From positions 25,069,357 through 25,133,356 of the forward strand of contig NC_088178.1 in assembly GCF_028769735.1 (NCBI RefSeq): a DNA stretch of 64,000 nt, read 5' to 3'. The notes under the pieces were generated by a model. It saw only the letters and a program-made list of their open reading frames with translations. It searched no databases and was not told where the DNA came from. A program made the position numbers and the translations under genes. Source of the DNA: Zonotrichia leucophrys gambelii (taxonomy: Eukaryota; Chordata; Aves; Passeriformes; Passerellidae). Of the stretch, positions 1 to 9,400 are shown piece by piece (position 1 is the stretch's first letter; each line of letters begins with the position of its first letter).

Positions 1-1709
1 TCCATGGCTTTTTAGCAGACTGGTTTAAGGAAGTCAGTTTTCTGAAGAACACCATGAGTCAGCTTTATGTTTCTGAACACAAACCAGTTTTTACTCGAGA
101 TGCAATTAAGCTGTGCTTCTGGAACCATCTGCATTTCAACATTAAGGCAGACAAGCTCTCAAGGCTTCAAGCTCTCAAGAGCAATGTGAGCAGGAGATCT
201 TGGCTGCAGGGTTTTTACCTGATCTGCTCTGCAATGAGAGCACTGGTTTTCTGTGCACACGTTCTGCGAGAACGAGGGGTCAGCACGGGCGTCTGGCTGC
301 TCGCTTTCTGAAATCCAACTAAACTGCAAAGAAAGCAAACAAAGCTGGTTGTATTCCCTCTCTTTGCATCACACTTGCAAAGACACAGAGAAAGCCTTTC
401 AAACTTCAGGCTCAATTGTTACCACTGTCCATCCAGCATGAATTCTTATTTGTTATTTACAGATTGGCTATGGCATGGATGCTGGCAGCACAATTTCCCC
501 CCTCCTGCACTGTGTCTTCAATACATCTTTGCCAAGGAAAACAAAATATTTGCTGTATTTTGCACTGCCAAACTGAAGGGACAGGGGCTCAGAACAGCTG
601 TAGTTTTATTTTGTTGAGACGTGGGGTTTTTTACCTATTTTTTTAAGAGAAAGATAAGAAAATATTATTTCCTTCGGGCATCTTTTTGATTTGCCCTTTG
701 GCAAATCAAATTTATTTTTTCTCTTTGTGTTTTGATATTTCTTGGTTGTCTTCCTGGGTCCTTCTTCAACCCTGCCACTGAAACATTTTACTGCTACTAC
801 ACAACTTCCTTACTGATTCAAAGTACAAAATGAGATGAATTCCAGATGCTTTTATTATTTGTTGACAGTTCTTGGAAGCTTTTTAAGATCTACAAATACT
901 ATTGAAATGCCACTACCTTATCAATGAAAGGTAAACATTATTATGCTGTATATATTTAGTGACAAAAAAAAAGTGGGAATTCCATTGTTGCATCCACATT
1001 TTTACTCTTGGAAAGAGGCAAAGGACTGGTTTCTGGCTTCTTGCAACATTTTGCACAAGAAAGTCTGTTCCCTTCTTCTCCTTCCCCACTTTATGCCATT
1101 TTTAAAGACTGTGTTAAGACATACTTGTATAGTTGTGCTTTTTGGGCTTTGATTTCTTTCCTATGTAAAAATTAGTATGGTAATATACATACAATTCTCA
1201 TGAAGTATCCATACAAATGGAAGCATACACACAATTGTCATGAAGACTCTCCTGAGGCCAATCAAACCACTTTCTACAGTCCAGCATCCCTGTCACAAGT
1301 CAGGCACATCTGAGCCTTGATTATGGAGTGCAGGGAAATGGATTTTCATCCATGCTGGTGGGTACAATCACCATGAGAACAACCATCAACATGGCTTCAG
1401 TTTCCTTTCCTATCATCCCACCATTCCCATTTCCAACATCATCTCTCTGTTCTTGGAATCATGAACTGCTTTTCCATCTGGGAAGTCAAGTCCTCTTTGG
1501 ATCTCCCTGACCATTCATTCACCTCCAGGTAACATTTCCTAGTGCTTCATCACAGTGCTTGTCACTGCTGGGCTCTCTCCCTTCTCTCCCTGTTCTCAAC
1601 AGGCAAAACTGGCACATGCACAGACTTCACCTGCTTTTTTTCTCCAGAAGTGAGCTTCATATGAACAGCAATCCCATTAAAAAACCATGATAAAAATGCT
1701 GTCACTCAC
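1..1709. other. Left flank, ORC1 intron sequence
   Basis: No exon of ORC1 or any other gene is recognisable here. The ORC1 exon ending at 1710 has a consensus donor reading into this stretch, so it is intronic to ORC1 on the minus strand. It is AT-rich with no long coding-like frame. Two small structures are visible: a perfect 11-bp inverted repeat with a 4-nt loop at 685-710, and an imperfect direct repeat around 1187-1207 and 1229-1248. Confidence 0.6.
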
Positions 1710-2010
1710 GGTAACAGAATGTTGTCTTCCTCATCAAGATTCCTGTCTTTTCCACTGAAATCTTTGACTTTAGTGTAGGGGGACAATCTTGTGGTGTCAC
1801 TGCACCTCTGATGGTGCTCTGCAGTCTCAGATGTTGGCTTGGACTTAGCATTGCTGCAGGGGATCTTTGGTGGTGAGCCTAAAATTTCACCTGTGAATTT
1901 CACTTTTCTTTTAGGGGCTGATGGTTCTAGTGGTGCTATGGCATCACAGTCGTCATCCAAAAGACCCAAAACTTCACATCCCAACAGCTTGGCCTTGGAT
2001 CTTGTGGGAC
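1710..2010 (-). CDS. ORC1: ORC1 coding exon 5 (disordered linker)
   Basis: Acceptor catttctag at 2013-2011 side and a gtgagt donor just below 1710. Residues ~257-357 are polar and low in complexity, with basic PKRKVKF and acidic LDDDCDAI stretches. Sequence identity to known ORC1 linkers is weak; the call rests on in-frame splicing from exon 4 and on the KRKVKFTGEI segment, which resembles the mammalian KRKVAFSEI segment. Confidence 0.75.
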
Positions 2011-5000
2011 CTAGAAATGAAAAGCAAAATGAACTTTTGTCAGGCTTCAATCTGGCTGGGTTGGTTAACTTTCAGAAGACATGGTACAGCTGACTGTTGT
2101 TTAAATGAAAGCAAATGAAAACTTCACTCCAGTAACACGGAACTGGATCACTAGAAGGCACTTCCTCTAAATAATTACTAAACAAAAGGAAGACAAACAG
2201 ATTTTTTCAGTTTTCTAACTCACCTGCATCACTTACAACAACTTCAGTCAGGTTCCATGTTGAAAATACTGCATGTTTTACAGAATCAAACATGCTTATT
2301 CAACCAGCTCAATGTAAACATTTTAGTACACAATTAGCAGGAAGATTAAAGAAAGTGGGGCATTCTGAGCTCAAGTGAGGCTGACTGGTCACATTTCAGT
2401 CAACAAGCACTTTCATTTAGATTTATCAGATACAAATAGAGCATTTGCAGCAGCAGCAGAGTGCTTGAAACAACAGACAAGACAAACAAGTGATGTGCCT
2501 ACAAGGCTTGGGCTGATGCCAAAGGCTGAACAAGGCAGTTAAAAATATTGATGTTGAATGTTACAATAGTTCAAATTAGCCAAAAGGGAGAAGCACAAAG
2601 CATATACAGAACTACTGAATGGACAGAATATTGCCATATACATACTGTTTAACTCCAGCTTCTTCCTTGCTGTTGGGGTTTTGATGTCATTATTAGCCAC
2701 CCTTTGGGAATGCCTCTCCTTAGCAAGGGAGGACTTGGAAGTGGAATGTTTGGATTCTATTTCCATATCAGCGTCTTTTGGTTTTGTGGCACTCCGAGCA
2801 ACACTCTCAGTCTCTTTTTTCACAGGTGTAAGGATGTCTGAAGGAGTAAATGCTTTTGAAGAGTTTGTGTTGACACCTCTTTTCTTGTTAGCTTCTTCCA
2901 GCTTAGAGAATGTGTCCGGGGACAAAACCTTAAAGCACTTCCCATCCCAAGACTGTCTGACATAGAAAGTTTGTTCCTTGTTTAATGTGATAACAGGCAG
3001 CTCCTCACCCAGATGTAGTGGCAATACCTGCAAAAACAGGAAATATCAAAACACACATACATTAATATTTACTGATAACTTAGAATTCAGCTATTTTCCA
3101 TTCACAGATCTTATTATGCAACTCATGCAATCCTTAGTGTCTAATTTACACCACAGGGCTGTTGCTGTCTCCTTCTTCCCCCACTGTGCAGAAGGCTTGC
3201 AGTACATACCATGACAGTTTTGATAATGGTCTCTGCAGCTATATCGGTGTCATAGCAAAGAACTTGATCAAAAAACACCTCCTGGGCAGGAATCTCTCTT
3301 TTCAGCAGCCTCCGTTTGTTCTGAGGGATCTCCTCCAAGCGACAGAACCACTGCACCACTGCACGTTTGTGCTGGGCACCTGCAACAGGGAGAGGGCCAG
3401 GGAACACCAGGATTTTATTGTGAACAGTGCCAGACTGCAGCTGAAATGCCAGCCAGGGTAGAAATCCTCCCTGGACACAGGAGAGAAAGCATCTGGTAGG
3501 AGATTGCAAGTCCCATTCTCTAAGCTAAATTAAAATGTCAGAGTTGAGAATTTTAAGGGCTAAAGTAACACCTGCACAGGGTCTCAATCAGCTGCAGACC
3601 AGCAGTTCCCTCTCACAAAAAAAGAAGCTCCTTATTGGCACAGATGTGATCTCTCAAACCCTGACTAAAAGCAGTGACATAAAAGGAGAACTGAAAAATT
3701 TCAGGACGTTATTTGTAGTGCCATTGTACTTTCAGAAGCCTGAAACACTTTTTTCACTGGCTGACAAACCAGGGAATATTGCTGATGAAATAGCTTGTTT
3801 TTAAGGAAGTTTCATGGGTTTCATTCCATCATGAAAAGAATATTCAGCTGTACTACAAAAAAGTGCATTGATAAATAAATAAAATGAAATGTGTATTTAT
3901 GTTTTTAAAAAGGTAAATTAGATTAAAACCCCTCAAAGTATTACTATTACAGCACAAAAAAGAACAAAAGCTGCTCAAAAGAATCAGATATAGCCAATGA
4001 GTAGCTCCCAATTCAGACTCAGACAATTTTTGTATCACCCACCTCCCATGATTTCTCTTTTCATATCTATCTCTGTATAAACAAGCAGTTCTACAAGGGA
4101 CAGAAGTAACAAGTCCCATTTATTCAGCCTTGTACTTTAATGTTAAATTGCCTGATGTCAAATGAGATGCAAATTTCAGGGCTGCAGTGCTCTTGCTCCA
4201 TTTGGATTCTCCAATCTCTAGATAAAGCATGAGCTCAGACTGCCTTCCTCAAGGACCACTGTTTTTAAATTAGACAATTACGTAAAAGTCTGTAAAAATG
4301 ACAATGTGCTTAAATTTCCATTTATGTATCAAATTTAACTGAAATTAGCCATCAGTCACAAACATTTGGGGGAGCATGTGAATATAGAAGCAATGATTAC
4401 CAAAACTTGATTTTCTTAATAAATTAGGCCAGTGACATACTGTTAATGCTAACTACATCCCTATCAAAAAAGGAACGTTAAAACATTTTAAAATTTCTCA
4501 CATAGAAAGTAAGATTTTAGTTCTCTTACCATCTTCATATAAATGCATGAGCTGTGCCACATAAGGCTGATCTGCATTCATCCCTTCTACTAAAATAAAG
4601 TCACCAAGCTGTATACAGGTTTCTGTTTTGCTGCTTTCTGATGTAATAAGGATCCCCCTATTAAGTGACAGACACAAGATTAAGAGAATTTCACAGTCTT
4701 CATAATTCACATATCATTAAACCTGATGTCCTGTCAACTTTACAGTTAGTTATGCCACTTCTTACAACTTAATTAGAAGCTGATTGGAAGCTTTCATATG
4801 TTGTCCAATTAGTTAAAACTTATTCACAGATTTGGTTAAATGTTTTTTTATACACTATACAGTTTATCATTCAAGAGCTTAATACTTTTGTTAAATACAG
4901 TGTCACAACAAAATGCTCAAAACCTTACTCATATTGTCACAGTTAACTTAAACGATGTCAGAAAGGTAAAGAAACATCTATTAAGTTTCCTTAGCAAAAG

Positions 5001-5105
5001 AGAACTAAATACTTACTTGTACTGGGAAGTCCTCAGCTTTCTGTCTGAAGCCAAGGGTTTTCCATACCAGGAGTAGATAAGTTTGCTTTGCTGCCTGGTG
5101 TTCAT
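1710..5105 (-). CDS. ORC1: Origin recognition complex subunit 1, 5' part (five coding exons; continues beyond the left edge)
   Basis: ORC1 is the AAA+ ATPase subunit of the origin recognition complex and binds chromatin at replication origins in the nucleus. Coding exons in transcript order are 5017-5105, 4530-4657, 3210-3379, 2646-3027 and 1710-2010. Their 1,070 nt stay in one frame and give about 357 residues. Residues ~10-20 contain YSWYGKPL, matching the vertebrate ORC1 amino terminus. Exons 2-4 encode the BAH domain (LGDFILVEG, QPYVAQLMHLYEDG, AVVQWFCR, AETIIKTVMV), which reads H4K20me2 in mammals. Exons 4-5 encode the basic, Ser/Pro-rich linker, which is normally poorly conserved. The AAA+ and winged-helix domains are not in the window and must lie left of 1. 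The start ATG at 5105-5103 is chosen because the homologous reading begins there. Confidence 0.93.
2646..3027 (-). CDS. ORC1: ORC1 coding exon 4 (end of BAH, start of basic linker)
   Basis: Acceptor tttgcag reading into GTATTGCC and a gtatgt donor at 2645-2640. It encodes residues 130-257: the last BAH strands (EQTFYVRQSWDGKCFKVLS) followed by a Lys/Ser/Thr-rich linker that ends in ARKKLELN. The linker has several S/T-P sites (SDILTPVKK, IKTPTARKK), as expected of a CDK-regulated replication factor. Confidence 0.9.
3210..3379 (-). CDS. ORC1: ORC1 coding exon 3 (BAH core)
   Basis: Acceptor ttgcag at 3382-3380 side and a gtatgt donor at 3209-3204. It encodes residues ~73-129, AQHKRAVVQWFCRLEEIP through QEVFFDQVLCYDTDIAAE to TVM. 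The aromatic VQWF/EVFF pattern is the conserved core of the ORC1 BAH domain. It ends on a complete codon. Confidence 0.92.
4530..4657 (-). CDS. ORC1: ORC1 coding exon 2 (start of BAH domain)
   Basis: Flanked by a tag acceptor at 4660-4658 and a gtaag donor at 4529-4525. It encodes residues ~30-73 including CIQLGDFILVEG and PYVAQLMHLYED, the first strands of the BAH fold. The phase continues exactly from exon 1, completing the split AAG codon. Confidence 0.9.
5017..5105 (-). CDS. ORC1: ORC1 coding exon 1 (start codon)
   Basis: The exon runs from an acceptor (ttttag) at 5127-5122 to a gtaagt donor at 5016-5011; coding starts at the ATG at 5105. It encodes MNTRQQSKLIYSWYGKPL and onward to ...TSQYK. 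The last codon is split after two bases. The 16 exonic bases upstream of the ATG are 5' UTR. Confidence 0.88.
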
Positions 5106-5121
5106 GATTCCCAAGGAAAAG

Positions 5122-5669
5122 CTAAAACAAATGAACAAATACTTTATGATTATTATTTAAAACAAAAAAAAAAAGGAAACATGGAAGATACATAGATATC
5201 AATTGATACATAGATATCAATACATATCAATTTTTTCGGCGTGCATTAAGAGCGCTGGTTAACACAAAGAAACCCACCTTCCCCAAAGCACCAGACACCC
5301 ATCCCGAGGGATGAGGAAAAAAGGAAGATATTTAGTAGTGCCTTGTAATTCAATTCCTTTTCCATTCTCGCTCTCCCCGGCCCTCACCGCCATGGCGGGG
5401 CCGGCTGCCCGCCCTGGGGACACCGAGACCGTCACCGCGTTTCACTTTCGCTCAATTCTGGTTTCGTTTTGGTTTTTAATTTCTTTTTTTTTTTTTTCCT
5501 CCTAAGTAAGAATTTTCGTCTGGAAAGTCGGGGGAAAGCAACTCACAGCCCCCAGTGCCGTTCACCGCCCCCCAGCGCGGGCGGCACATGGCGCCTGAGG
5601 GACGGGCGGGACACATTGTGGAGACCGAGGGGCTCCGGCGGCACCGCGGAGCCACTGACCTTCCTCCAT
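5122..5669. other. ORC1 first intron, non-repeat part
   Basis: AT-rich up to about 5340, then GC-rich towards the promoter. It holds a short imperfect tandem repeat (catagatatcaatt type) at about 5190-5232 and an oligo-T run at 5484-5499. No exon is seen. Confidence 0.5.
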
Positions 5670-5912
5670 CCCTTCACACAGCCCCTGTCCGGCCCGGTCC
5701 CCTCACACAGCCCCTGACCGGCCCGATCCCCTCACACAGCCCCTGACCGGCCCGGTCCCCTCACACAGCCCCTGACCGGCCCGGTCCCCTCACACAGCCC
5801 CTGACCGGCCCGGTCCCCTCACACAGCCCCTGACCGGCCCGATCCCCTCACACAGCCCCTGTCCGGCCCGGTCCCCTCACACAGCCCCTGACCGGCCCGA
5901 TCCCCTCACACA
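5670..5912 (+). repeat. 29-bp GC-rich minisatellite, about 8.4 copies
   Basis: A head-to-tail array of a 29-bp unit built from cccctcacacagcccctg followed by accggcccggt. Units start at 5670, 5699, 5728, 5757, 5786, 5815, 5844 and 5873, with a partial ninth unit from 5902. Units differ only at a few positions (tcc/acc, ggt/gat, cttc/cctc). It lies in the presumed first intron of ORC1, about 420 bp from the PRPF38A start codon. Confidence 0.95.
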
Positions 5913-6134
5913 ACGAGCGAGGCTGGAACAGACCACAGCGCTCTGCTCGCTCCCATCTCCCCGCTCCAGCAGGGTCGTCCCAGAGGACACCGCACAGCAT
6001 CGCGTCCGGACCGTTCTGGGATATCTCCAGCGAGGGCGAGTGCCCGGGCTCCCCGGGCAGCCTGTCCCCGTGCGCGGTCACCACCCGCACCGGGAGCGCT
6101 TTGTCCCCCGAGCCCGCTCCCGGCCCCAGCTCAC

Positions 6135-6180
6135 CGTGTCCCCTCAGCGCCGCGATGGAACTTCGCGCCAAAGCGCGAGC
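6135..6180 (-). other. ORC1: Probable ORC1 non-coding first exon
   Basis: A gtgagc donor on the minus strand (6134-6129) inside the CpG island could splice to the acceptor at 5122, which precedes the ORC1 start exon by 16 nt. The transcription start cannot be read from sequence, so the outer boundary is approximate. Other donors in this GC-rich stretch are possible. Confidence 0.35.
6162..6172. promoter_or_regulatory. E2F-type site
   Basis: TTCGCGCCAAA on the plus strand reads TTTGGCGCGAA on the minus strand, containing the E2F consensus TTTSGCGC. E2F control of ORC1 is established in mammals. The position about 30 nt from the presumed ORC1 first-exon donor suits a start-site-proximal E2F element. 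Confidence 0.65.
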
Positions 6181-6246
6181 GGAGCCCCGCCCCCGGCAGC
6201 GCGCACGCGCGGGGCGGGCGGTGGCGGCGGCGGCTCCGCCCCGCAG

Positions 6247-6269
6247 GCGGAAGCGGAAGCGGAAAGCGG
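6247..6269 (+). promoter_or_regulatory. Triple ETS-type CGGAA cluster
   Basis: Three CGGAA cores occur at 6-bp spacing within 23 bp, followed by a fourth partial AGCGG. CGGAAG is the core recognised by ETS/GABP factors, typical of housekeeping bidirectional promoters. It lies about 65-85 bp upstream of the PRPF38A ATG. Confidence 0.55.
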
Positions 6270-6333
6270 CGCGGCCCGCACGGGAGCGGGGCCCTCACGG
6301 GAGTGGGGCCGAGGGGGCTGAGCGGCCGCCGCC

Positions 6334-6463
6334 ATGGCCAACCGTACGGTGAAGGACGCGCACAGCATCCACGGCACCAACCCGCAGTACCTGGTGGAGA
6401 AGATCATCCGCACGCGCATCTACGAGTCCAAATACTGGAAGGAGGAATGCTTCGGCCTCACGG
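6334..6463 (+). CDS. PRPF38A: PRPF38A exon 1
   Basis: Starts with ATG in gccgccATGg and ends ACG-G before a gtatgg donor. It encodes residues 1-43, MANRTVKDAHSIHGTNPQYL through KEECFGLT, the invariant beginning of the PRP38 domain. Confidence 0.96.
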
Positions 6464-9400
6464 GTATGGCGGGCGGGAGGCCGGGCCGGGCCGCGCCGGC
6501 ACCGGGGGGAGCCCGCGCTGACGGCCCGGCCGGTCCGTCCCTCTCGCAGCCGAGCTGGTGGTGGACAAGGCCATGGAGCTGAAGTACGTGGGGGGCGTCT
6601 ATGGAGGGAATATTAAACCCACGCCCTTCTTGTGCTTGACGCTGAAGATGCTGCAGATCCAGCCCGAGAAGGACATCATCGTGGAGTTCATAAAAAACGA
6701 AGACTTCAAGTAAGTTGTAGTGTGGTTTTTTTCTCCTTGTTGAGGTTGTTGTACCGAAGGGAAGTGCTCAAAGCAGCCAGGGCCTCAGTGCAGGGTTTAG
6801 CTCTCAGTGTGCCTTGATAAACCGGGCTTGCTCCAAACCAAGCTTTTCTTCTTGCTTTTAAGGCTGCTGTCCTTGTCACCTGGCCTGTTGGAAGGGCTCA
6901 TCTTTGTGGCGTGTGCTCTCTGTGATAATAAAACTCTGCCTGAAGTGTTTGGAATGAGCTGCATTAAGGCATTCATGTTAATCTGCTTTTTCTTCAGTAT
7001 TTTTTTTCATTTTTGTTGGTGATAATGTCCCCTTACACACATAATGTATGTAAAGTGTATCGTGGTTTTGGTAGTGTAGAGGAAGCAATGGAGCAAATAT
7101 AAATGGTTGTGTATTCTGGCCATCTACTGATTTTCCTCAGAAACTTGTGGGAAAAAGATCTTTTTTGTCTGAACTGCTAAGGAAGCAGAGATCCATGGAA
7201 AGCTTTCCTTCCCAGGTATGTCCGAATGCTTGGAGCACTGTACATGAGACTGACAGGCACTGCCATCGACTGCTACAAGTACCTGGAGCCGCTGTACAAC
7301 GACTATCGCAAAATTAAAAGTCAGAACAGGAATGGGGGTAAACACTCTTATGTCTATTTAGCAATATAAATCTTTAAAATTGTGGCATAACCTGTTGATA
7401 TAAGTTGTCTGAAGTGTTTCACCTTTACTTTAGCCTCTAGTGTTCATTTTGTCTTTTAAATGCTACTTTTTACCTCCAGAATTTGAGCTGATGCACGTGG
7501 ATGAATTTATTGATGAGCTACTCCATGAGGAGCGTGTCTGTGACATCATCCTGCCTCGACTGCAGGTTGGAAATGTAGATGGTTATGGAATTCCTGACTG
7601 CACCAAGTCCAGTAGCTGGATTGGCTGCTGGCTTGTTGTGTAAGCTGTGGTTGCCTTAGGTGTTTGTTCTTACTTGGGTTGTGTTGAATAAAAGTGCAAT
7701 TCTTTCTAGAAACGCTATGTTCTGGAAGAAGCTGAGCAACTTGAGCCTCGTGTTAGTGCTCTGGAGGAAGACATGGATGATGTAGAATCTAGTGAGGAGG
7801 AGGAAGAAGAAGATGAAAAGGTTGGTGAACTGTTTGATGAACTGTATTGGAAACTAATAGTTGAAGCTGAATCCCTTTAGGACACTTCATAGTCTATGAT
7901 AGATATTTGAGGGGAGCCTGCTGGCAACTCTTATCTCCCTTTATAGCGTATTTTTATATAAGTAGTTTGTGAGGACTTGGACCCTGAAGCAACTCTCAGG
8001 TTGCCATGTTTTCCTGTCTCTTGAATTCCACAAATCTGGGTCTGCTTTTTGTTCATCTTATTTAGACCAATTGATTTATATGCATATCTAATGGAGAGAA
8101 CTAAAGGTGATGATGGAAGGTCCTGTGGCCATCAGTCAGTGCTGCTGGATTTCTTCAAAACCAACACTATGAGAGGTGGTTGTTTGATTTCCAGTTGGCA
8201 GTTTTGGGCAGCACCACTCACTCCTGCATAAGAATCACTTGGGGATGGGGAAGCTTGGCTGCCTGACTTTTGCAATTTATATTCATTGTTCAGAAATCTT
8301 TATTGATAGTATAAAACTGTCCGGTTTTCGGCTGTTTGGATGGCCTGGAAAGGCCCGGGGTGGCCTTGGGGCAGCCCGCGTTTCAAAGGAACAGAAGAGG
8401 CTTCAGTTCTTTTCTCGGTCTCGGTGTTTATTAATTGTTTATCTAAAAGATTTTCTCTCGGCCTGACAGAGCTCTGCTCAGCAGCCAGCCATGAGCACAC
8501 TCCCTGCCCTCCGGACGGTCACCTATCTTTATACCCAAAGTTACGTGTACAATATTTATCATTTTTCCCCAATACCTTTCACCCTTATTGCCCAGTGCAC
8601 TTTTAGTAATGACCAATCCCAAAGTGCCACCATCACCACAGAAGATGGAGGAGAAGAAGAAGAAGAAGAAGAAGAAGGACAGGACACGCCCCAATTCCTC
8701 CATCTTACTTCTCTAAACCCCCCTGTACAGAAATCCTAAACCCTGTGTCTCACTCTCTAACTAACTAATCCCTTCACCATTCACCCCGGTGAAACCCTCC
8801 TATCCTCATACAGGTGTCGTCTCCTGTGTAGGATCAAAGTCCAGCCACCAGACACTTCTGGCAACATTCCAGGACTCCCGAGCCCCCCAAGGGTGGTCTC
8901 GGTGACTCGGCACCTCAGTCCTGAGGTGCTGAGATCCCACATAAAACCTTGCTGAAACAGGACTTACAGACCCTCCTCCCCCTTGTTTACAGCTGGAACG
9001 GATCCCATCTCCTGACCACCGCAGAAGGGGCTACAGGGACCTGGACAAGCCGCGCAGGTCTCCGGTGGTGCGCTACCGGCGCAGCCGCAGCCGCTCCCCC
9101 AGGAGGTGAGGGGGCTCTTCCTTCTGCAGCGTTGTTACCTTTGTGCTGCACACAGCTGGAGCACAGCAGTGGAGGTGGCAGTTCAGCCAGAACTCTGACA
9201 CCTCCCAGTTCCTTTAGCACTTTGTGAAGTGAGGAATTGCAGTGCACAGCCACTGTCAACCCCTCTGCCTGTTCCTCCAGTCATTCTCTAAATCTTGAAC
9301 TTTCTGGCCGACTTAGCTGTATTTGACAATACAATGATGATGTTAAGGAGAATCAGGTGCTTTGTTTTCATGTAAGCCAGAGGCCACAGAGAAAATCCTA

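Larger units (their letters stand above)
6136..6333. promoter_or_regulatory. Bidirectional CpG-island promoter of ORC1 and PRPF38A
   Basis: The segment between the presumed ORC1 first-exon donor and the PRPF38A ATG is very GC- and CpG-rich, has no TATA box, and contains an E2F-type palindrome (6162-6172) and three tandem CGGAA cores (6247-6269). Head-to-head genes with under 200 bp between predicted first exons indicate a shared promoter. Exact start sites are not visible. CpG enrichment extends to about 5350 and 6600. Confidence 0.75.

Noticed and set aside
5848..6171. Upstream ORF in the ORC1 leader
   Set aside because: The frame begins at TTG rather than ATG. After splicing to the start exon it would stop at a TGA overlapping the ORC1 ATG, which is curious, but no ATG supports translation.
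5848..6571. Other GC-rich frames in the ORC1/PRPF38A CpG island as genes
   Set aside because: Open only because CpG-rich DNA lacks stops; no homology or conserved motifs apart from PRPF38A exon 1.
8491..8739. ORF with a poly-Glu run as a protein gene
   Set aside because: It lies entirely inside the solo LTR and reads its GAA microsatellite.
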